This document shows, piece after piece, positions 5,795 to 9,702 of a stretch of DNA of 9,702 bases. This DNA comes from Victivallales bacterium (GTDB lineage Bacteria; Verrucomicrobiota; Lentisphaeria; Oligosphaerales; Oligosphaeraceae): assembly GCA_900771165.1 (NCBI GenBank), contig CAAGMX010000165.1:1-9702 (forward strand). The letters run 5' to 3'. Both the position numbers and the translations under genes were made by a program. The notes beneath the pieces are model-generated. The model had not been told where the DNA came from, ran no database searches, and saw nothing but the letters and a program-made list of their open reading frames with translations. The first letter of the stretch is position 1. Every line of letters begins with the position of its first letter.

Positions 5795-8206
5795 CTAGAA
5801 GACCTTTCCAGTATCCTTGTCGGCGATGTGGAAGGCCTCGATATGGAGTTCGGGGGAGGCGTTAAAGGTGAGCTGGCGATTGTGCTCCGCCGCCATGGCG
5901 TTCATGACCTTGTGGTCCACCGTGCGCAGACGCTCCAGGATCTTGGGATGGACAGTGATGACAAAGTGCTGCACGTCCTTCTTCCGGGCCAGGAGCTCAT
6001 TGAGCCGCCGCTGGATTTCCACGGAGACGCTGGTGGCGGTCTTGATGAGGCCCCGCCCCTTGCAGTAGGGGCAGTCCTCATAGATGGTGCTCTCCAGGGA
6101 TTCGCTTTCCCGCTGACGGCTCATTTCCAGGAGACCTAATCCGCTGATGGGGTAGATCTTGATGCGGGCATGATCCTCGGCGGTGTATTGCTTGAAGGCC
6201 CGGTAGACGGCCATCTGGTCCTTGCGGGAGCGCATGTCAATGAGATCCAGCACCACCAGCCCTCCGATGTTCCGCAAACGGAGCTGGCGGGCGATTTCCT
6301 TGACGGCCTCCATGTTGGTGGCCAGGATGGTCTCGGGCTGATCCTTGCCGGAGCGGTTCTTGCCGGTGTTCACGTCGATGGCGATGAGGGCCTCGGTTTC
6401 GTCGATGCAAAGATATCCGCCGCTGGGGAGGGGCACCTTCCGGTTGGAGATGCCCTCGATCTGCTGGCTGATCCCGTATTTGATGAAGATGGGGGTGGGA
6501 TTGGAGTAGAGTTTGACCTTGATGGAATCCTGCCGGTCGAAGCGCTGGAGCATTTCCAGGGCCAGATTGTAGGCTTCCTTGGTGTCGCAGACGATTTCGT
6601 CGATATCCTGGGTCAGGTTGTCCCGCAGGGTGCGTTCCACCAGAGCGGGTTCCTGGTAGACGCAGACGGGGGCCCGGCGTTTAGCGGCGGTGTCCTCGGC
6701 CTTGTGCCAGGCATCCATGAGCATCTGGAGATCCCGCTGGAAGTATTCCCGTTTCAGGCCCACGCCCTCGGTGCGGCAGATGACGCCGGTGTTCTGGGGC
6801 AGGATGGTGCGGATCATCTGCTTCAAGCGGCTCCGCTCCTCCCGGTCCTCCACCCGGCGGGAGATTCCCACGTGGGGGCAGTTGGGCAGAAGCACCAGAT
6901 AGCGTCCGGGGATGGAGAGGTTGGTGGTGACCCGGGCACCCTTGGTGCCGATGGGCCCCTTGGTGACCTGCACCAGAATCTCCTGGTCCACATGGAAGAG
7001 ATTAGGGATGTCCTCCACGGTGTATCCCTTCTTCTCCGGCTTCCGGGGCTTCTCCTTCTCCGCCTTGGGAAGCTTCTCCAGCTTGGCAGGGGCCTGACCC
7101 GCCGGCTTCTGGGCCGGGGTCTTCCCCCCAGGAGTCAACGGCAGCAGCTCATTCTTCCCGGAATTGGCGGTGAGACCCTGGGCAGGACGGGGCTCCCTGG
7201 CCTGCGGACCAGCCGCAGACGCCGGAACACCCTCCTTCCCTTTCCCCTGGGGACGGCTCTTCTTCAAAAAGGGAAACAGCTTCTCCAGAACCCGGCGGAA
7301 GACTCCGGGCTTCTTCACCCCCTGGGAACCGCCACGGGCCTGATCCCCGTTGGCCGACGCCCCCTCACGGTTGCCACGCCCACGACGGCGACGCCGACGG
7401 TGAGAGGAGGACAGGCTGGTGGAAGATTCCTCGCCTACGGCAGGCCGGGGCGCCATCCCATTCCCGTTGTTGTTATTATTGTTGTTGTTGTTCCGGGGCT
7501 GGCCGCCGTTGCCATTACGCCGCCCTTCCCGGGGCTGCTTGCCGGCAATCTCCTCCGCCAGAGGCGGGGGATTTTCATCGGTGGTGACCGGGGGAAGCTC
7601 CTCCTCGGGAGCCTTCTCCGGGGACGCGGACTTTCCCAGGGGAATGAGACCCTTCTGGCCCTTGTCCAGGGGCAGGAGCCCCTTGGTCAGGGTGGTGTCC
7701 TGGGCGGTGTCCCGCTGCTCGCCGTGGAGAACCATCTCCTGGGGCAGGGGGGGCTTGGGGGGCTTGGGGGGCTTGGGGGGCTCCGGCGGGGGCGGGGGGA
7801 CTTCCCCGTCTTCTTCCTCCTCCGCCTCCCGGTGGGCGGCGGGAGAGGGGGGCGGGGAGGGAGGATCAAAGGAATTGTCTTCCTCGGCATTGCTGGCCTG
7901 ATCCGCCTCGGCCCGCTCCTGGCCGGGTTTCACCGGGGGGTCGTCATCCTCCTCCCCGTCTCCTTCCAGCTTCTCCAGGGTGGCGGGCAGCATGTCCCAG
8001 TAGTGGAGGAAGGCGTTTTTGCCCACGCCGATATCCACGAAGGCCGCCTGGAGGGAGGGCTCCAGATTCTTGATCTTGCCCTTGTAGATGGAGCCGACGA
8101 TGCGATCCTTGTTGGTGCGTTCCATGAAGAAATCCTGGAGGGTGCCGTCTTCCACGACAGCCACCCGGACCTGGAGTTCTTCCGAGTTGATGAGAATTTG
8201 TTTCAT
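5795..8206 (-). CDS. rng: Ribonuclease G/E family endoribonuclease with large insertion in the S1 domain
   Basis: An 803-residue single-strand-specific endoribonuclease for rRNA maturation and mRNA decay. Seen: N-terminal RNase H-like strand (1-35); first half of the S1 domain (37-71, ending KNAFLHYWD); a low-complexity insertion of about 315 residues (81-395); second half of S1 (398-430); 5'-sensor residues R478 and T479 in ICRTEGVG; catalytic DNase I-like domain with metal ligands D611 (IAIDVN) and D654 (VLDLIDM), exactly 43 apart as in E. coli RNase E; zinc-link CPYCKG (C712, C715); and a short C-terminal domain. There is no long C-terminal scaffold, so it is organised like RNase G. The insertion contains acidic, proline-rich (PPPPP plus PPK repeats), Asn9 and Arg6 stretches. 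Start: ATG at 8206 (MKQILINSEE) gives the expected N-terminus; a 19-nt pure C/T tract precedes it. In Verrucomicrobiota this is annotated as Rne/Rng; the rng/rne choice is a convention. Confidence 0.95.
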   Translation of the reverse strand: MKQILINSEELQVRVAVVEDGTLQDFFMERTNKDRIVGSIYKGKIKNLEPSLQAAFVDIGVGKNAFLHYWDMLPATLEKLEGDGEEDDDPPVKPGQERAEADQASNAEEDNSFDPPSPPPSPAAHREAEEEEDGEVPPPPPEPPKPPKPPKPPLPQEMVLHGEQRDTAQDTTLTKGLLPLDKGQKGLIPLGKSASPEKAPEEELPPVTTDENPPPLAEEIAGKQPREGRRNGNGGQPRNNNNNNNNNGNGMAPRPAVGEESSTSLSSSHRRRRRRGRGNREGASANGDQARGGSQGVKKPGVFRRVLEKLFPFLKKSRPQGKGKEGVPASAAGPQAREPRPAQGLTANSGKNELLPLTPGGKTPAQKPAGQAPAKLEKLPKAEKEKPRKPEKKGYTVEDIPNLFHVDQEILVQVTKGPIGTKGARVTTNLSIPGRYLVLLPNCPHVGISRRVEDREERSRLKQMIRTILPQNTGVICRTEGVGLKREYFQRDLQMLMDAWHKAEDTAAKRRAPVCVYQEPALVERTLRDNLTQDIDEIVCDTKEAYNLALEMLQRFDRQDSIKVKLYSNPTPIFIKYGISQQIEGISNRKVPLPSGGYLCIDETEALIAIDVNTGKNRSGKDQPETILATNMEAVKEIARQLRLRNIGGLVVLDLIDMRSRKDQMAVYRAFKQYTAEDHARIKIYPISGLGLLEMSRQRESESLESTIYEDCPYCKGRGLIKTATSVSVEIQRRLNELLARKKDVQHFVITVHPKILERLRTVDHKVMNAMAAEHNRQLTFNASPELHIEAFHIADKDTGKVF
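7466..7492 (-). repeat. AAC/AAT trinucleotide tract (Asn9) in rng
   Basis: Nine consecutive Asn codons (AAC x4, AAT x2, AAC x3) encode residues 239-247 of the RNase. This AT-rich microsatellite stands out in a GC-rich gene and could vary in length by slippage without shifting the frame. Confidence 0.8.
7741..7799 (+). repeat. G-run tandem repeat (9-nt unit), G-quadruplex motif
   Basis: On the plus strand, G-runs of 4, 7, 6, 6, 6, 5 and 6 occur in 59 nt, separated mainly by CTT. The core is a 9-nt tandem repeat of GGGGGG plus CTT. On the sense strand it encodes the PPK repeats and part of PPPPP in the RNase insertion. The pattern easily meets the usual G3+N1-7 quadruplex rule; the mRNA strand is the C-rich complement. 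Confidence 0.85.
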
Positions 8207-8225
8207 GGGGGGAGAGGGAGAAAAA
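8207..8225 (-). promoter_or_regulatory. Pyrimidine tract abutting the rng start codon
   Basis: Nineteen uninterrupted pyrimidines, TTTTTCTCCCTCTCCCCCC, lead directly into the rng ATG. The core CTCTCCC is at 8210-8216, 3 nt before the start. No purine-rich ribosome binding site is present. Confidence 0.5.
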
Positions 8226-8330
8226 TGAGGGGCCGTGTCCCTGGGGCGCCCCGGGCGCAGCCGCAGCCTTCCGGACCGGCAGTCCGGGGGCGGAACGCCT
8301 CGTGTTTCGTGGGGGTGGGAGGCCAGGGGA
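8226..8330 (-). promoter_or_regulatory. fmt-rng intergenic leader with hairpin
   Basis: Most of the 124-nt gap before rng. It holds a perfect 6-bp hairpin with a 5-nt loop at 8271-8287 (CCGGAC and GTCCGG). A weaker GGGGC/GCCCC pairing (8248-8252 with 8229-8233) is followed by TCATTTTT, which could act as a weak terminator or leader structure. No AT-rich promoter box is visible, so rng may be read through from fmt. RNase E genes in other bacteria autoregulate through structured 5' leaders; that this leader does so is inference. Confidence 0.4.
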
Positions 8331-9305
8331 TTATTCCAGGATGCTTCCCGGCATCACTGGATTGCCACGCAGAAAGTCCGCCGCGCACATCTCCTTTTTG
8401 CCGTCGGGAATCAGCCGATGGATGTGGAGAGTGCCGGAACCGCAGGCGATGACCAGCGCTTTCCCGCTTTCGGGAAGCACTTGGCCCGCTTCCCCTGCAG
8501 GAGTCCCGGAGGAATAGGTGGCTTCGGTGATTTGAATGCGCCGCAGCTCCCCTTGCACCGGCACGCAGGTATAGGCCCGGGGCCAGGGCTGATAGGCACG
8601 AACCATGTTGAAGATGTGACGGGCGGAGCAGGTCCAGGGAATGGCCCCGTCTTCCTTCACGATCTTCCGTACGTTGGGTTCGTCCGTGGGGGGCTGGGGG
8701 GTGGGCTGAAGCCCTTCGCGGGTGATTCTCCGCAGAACACTCCCGATGTGAGAGGCAGCAAGATGCCCAAGCCGTGCTTCCAATTCCTCCGTGGTCTCCG
8801 TCTCCCGGATGGATAACTCCACCTTGTCATAGACGGGACCGGTGTCCAGCCCCCGCTCCATGCGCATGAAACTCACCCCCGTCCGGGCATCTCCGTGGAG
8901 AATGGCGGCGTTGATGGGACAGGCGCCTCGATAGCGTGGCAGAAGGGAGGCGTGGACATTGAGGCAGCCAAAGGGCGGCAGGGAAAGCAACTCCTGTTTC
9001 AGAAGCTGTCCGAAGGCAACCACCAGCAGAATCTCTGTCCCCAGATCCCGCAGCTTCTCCAGGAACTCCGGCCGATTGACGGAGGGAACCCGGTCCACCT
9101 CCAGTCCCGCCTCCAAGGCATGTCGTGCAAAGGGCGTGGGGGAGAGGAGATGCTTCCTTCCCACCGGGCGATCCGGCTGGGAGCCAAGTCCCACGAGCTG
9201 GATCCCCTCGTCTTGCCGAAGAGCATCCAGAATGGCGATGCCCAGATTGCCGGAACTCAAGTAATAGACCCGGATTTTCGATGGGGATGCGCCGTCTTCT
9301 GGCAT
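8331..9305 (-). CDS. fmt: Methionyl-tRNA formyltransferase
   Basis: A 324-residue enzyme that formylates Met-tRNAfMet with 10-formyl-tetrahydrofolate for translation initiation; E. coli Fmt has 315. Seen: QPDRPVGR (43-50), the folate-binding loop; the catalytic block LNVHASLLPRYRGACPIN (115-132) with N116 and H118; GLDTGPVY (152-159) with D154, the third catalytic residue; a linker from about 205; and a C-terminal tRNA-binding domain with AYQPWPRAYTCV (237-248) and the closing PGSIL. Odd: the usual N-terminal FxGTPxFA motif reads YLSSGNLGIAIL, so that loop is altered. Start: ATG at 9305, nine residues before the first beta strand (IRVYYL), directly after a 36-nt pyrimidine-only tract. Peptide deformylase (def), a frequent partner, is not seen; its place upstream is at or beyond the window edge. 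rng begins 124 nt downstream. Confidence 0.93.
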   Translation of the reverse strand: MPEDGASPSKIRVYYLSSGNLGIAILDALRQDEGIQLVGLGSQPDRPVGRKHLLSPTPFARHALEAGLEVDRVPSVNRPEFLEKLRDLGTEILLVVAFGQLLKQELLSLPPFGCLNVHASLLPRYRGACPINAAILHGDARTGVSFMRMERGLDTGPVYDKVELSIRETETTEELEARLGHLAASHIGSVLRRITREGLQPTPQPPTDEPNVRKIVKEDGAIPWTCSARHIFNMVRAYQPWPRAYTCVPVQGELRRIQITEATYSSGTPAGEAGQVLPESGKALVIACGSGTLHIHRLIPDGKKEMCAADFLRGNPVMPGSILE

Positions 9306-9341
9306 GGAAGGAGGGGGAGAGGGAGAGGAAGGGGGGGAGGG
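9306..9341 (-). promoter_or_regulatory. 36-nt pure pyrimidine tract abutting the fmt start codon
   Basis: The 36 nt directly upstream of the fmt ATG are all C or T on the sense strand (all purines on the plus strand). CTCTCCC occurs twice, at 9315-9321 and 9321-9327, the nearer copy 9 nt before the ATG. It is the longest of the five start-codon tracts and has no Shine-Dalgarno character. Confidence 0.55.
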
Positions 9342-9451
9342 TGCGTGGGAACCGTGTCCCGGCAGGTCCGGAAGGGCGGCATTTCCCCGGAAAACGGGGG
9401 CCGTACCTCCTGTCCAAAAGCCCTGCCGGGCGGGGAGAGAGACGCAAGCGG

Positions 9452-9459
9452 ATAATATA
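9452..9459 (-). promoter_or_regulatory. Possible -10 region of a fmt promoter
   Basis: TATATTAT on the minus strand is the only AT-rich island in this stretch, 147 nt upstream of the fmt ATG. No good -35 hexamer is seen at 16-18 nt, so this is a weak call based on composition and position. Confidence 0.25.
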
Positions 9460-9595
9460 CTCCCGCAATCCCGGGCTTCTAGGTCACTTCTCCTCGCCGA
9501 AGAGACCCCAGGGACACCCTTTGGCGCTACCTCCTCCCCCGGGGGTTCCCGGCCGGGATGTTTCCCCCGGGGTTCCCTCTACGCTCCACCCCCGT

Positions 9596-9702
9596 CTAGC
9601 GATCCTCTCCCCCCCTGCCGGTGTTCATGAGGATGCCCCCTGCCCCTAGAGGGGGTTCCGTCAAATCCGGGGGAATCCCCCGTGCCCCCGGTTCACCAGC
9701 CA
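9596..9702 (-). CDS. Possible C-terminal end of an upstream gene (uncertain)
   Basis: One minus-strand frame is open from the window edge to a TAG at 9596-9598, giving 34 residues ending GGILMNTGRGGEDR. It matches no family I know, and peptide deformylase, the frequent fmt neighbour, is not recognisable in it. Its third codon positions are less GC-rich than in the neighbouring genes and it overlaps palindromes, so it may be non-coding. Confidence 0.15.
   Translation of the reverse strand, partial: AGEPGARGIPPDLTEPPLGAGGILMNTGRGGEDR

Larger units (their letters stand above)
9342..9702. other. Palindrome-rich region without a convincing gene
   Basis: About 360 nt with no frame that looks coding and no tRNA, rRNA, tmRNA, RNase P or riboswitch that I recognise. 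It holds a hairpin at 9378-9402 (GGC and CCCCG against CGGGG and GCC), an AT-rich ATAATATA at 9452-9459, and GC palindromes at 9536-9545, 9548-9557, 9643-9654 and 9669-9681. CCCCCGGGG(G)TTCCC occurs twice (9536-9550, 9564-9577). It also has two copies of TACCTCCT (9404-9411, 9528-9535), which read AGGAGGTA on the minus strand without a well-placed start codon. It is probably the promoter and leader region of fmt plus the end of an upstream unit. Confidence 0.5.

Noticed and set aside
6170..8452. A 760-codon open frame on the plus strand
   Set aside because: It is the codon-aligned antisense of rng. Its Gly/Leu-rich and GLGGLGGLGG-like segments are the complement of the PPK repeats and other low-complexity stretches.
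9363..9382. CAGGTCCGGAAGG on the plus strand, identical to the conserved tip of bacterial SRP (4.5S) RNA
   Set aside because: The essential AGCA side of the internal loop is missing (GCGGCA follows) and the flanks do not form the long SRP helix. A chance match in GC-rich DNA is more likely.
9380..9382. ATG downstream of an AGGAGGTA site, a possible upstream ORF of fmt
   Set aside because: The spacing is about 22 nt, the frame differs from fmt, and the peptide is low-complexity because it reads through the C/T tract.
9691..9702. GGTTCACCAGCCA-like end resembling a tRNA T-arm/CCA end
   Set aside because: No acceptor, D or anticodon stems can be built around it on the visible side, and the T-loop consensus is not met.
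9627..9702. Plus-strand ORF start (MRMPPAPRGG) running off the window
   Set aside because: Only 25 codons, low-complexity Pro/Gly composition over palindromic DNA, and no family recognised.

Overview
The window is a GC-rich bacterial chromosome segment in which every convincing gene lies on the minus strand. The best phylogenetic marker is the RNase G/E-type ribonuclease. Its N-terminal half-S1 motif (KNAFLHYWDMLP), its low-complexity insertion inside the S1 domain and its GPIGTKGARVTTNLSIPGRY block are, as I recall that family, typical of Verrucomicrobiota (Opitutae-like). This is recognition from memory, not a database result. No phage, transposon, CRISPR, tRNA or rRNA was recognised.

Layout in transcription order (high to low coordinates): about 360 bp of palindrome-rich DNA with no convincing gene (9342-9702); fmt, methionyl-tRNA formyltransferase (8331-9305); rng, RNase G/E (5795-8206); an orphan MalK/PotA/FbpC-type ABC ATPase (4702-5778); a short uvrC (3179-4705); cimA, citramalate synthase (1526-3142); a 167-bp intergenic region with a terminator-like hairpin and two further inverted repeats; a MoxR AAA+ ATPase (369-1358); and the N-terminal 115 residues of a DUF58 protein running off the window (1-347). 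fmt acts in translation initiation, rng in RNA processing and decay, uvrC in nucleotide excision repair and cimA in threonine-independent isoleucine synthesis. rng, the ABC ATPase, uvrC and cimA are packed within 16 nt, a 4-nt overlap and 36 nt, so they look co-transcribed although their functions are unrelated. MoxR and DUF58 form a second, classic pair.

The most unusual signal concerns translation starts. None of the seven starts has a recognisable GGAGG-type Shine-Dalgarno sequence. Five have an almost pure C/T tract directly against the start codon (13 nt for DUF58, about 14 within 36 nt for cimA, 16 with one G for the ABC gene, 19 for rng, 36 for fmt). Four of these contain CTCTCCC 3-9 nt before the start. 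This may be a non-canonical, pyrimidine-based initiation signal, or partly a result of the C-rich sense strand. Other points of interest are the roughly 315-residue insertion in RNase G/E (polyproline, polyasparagine and arginine-rich), a strong G-quadruplex motif on its template strand, and a UvrC that seems to lack the module between its UVR and RNase H domains. The very long plus-strand open frames are codon-aligned antisense shadows, not genes.
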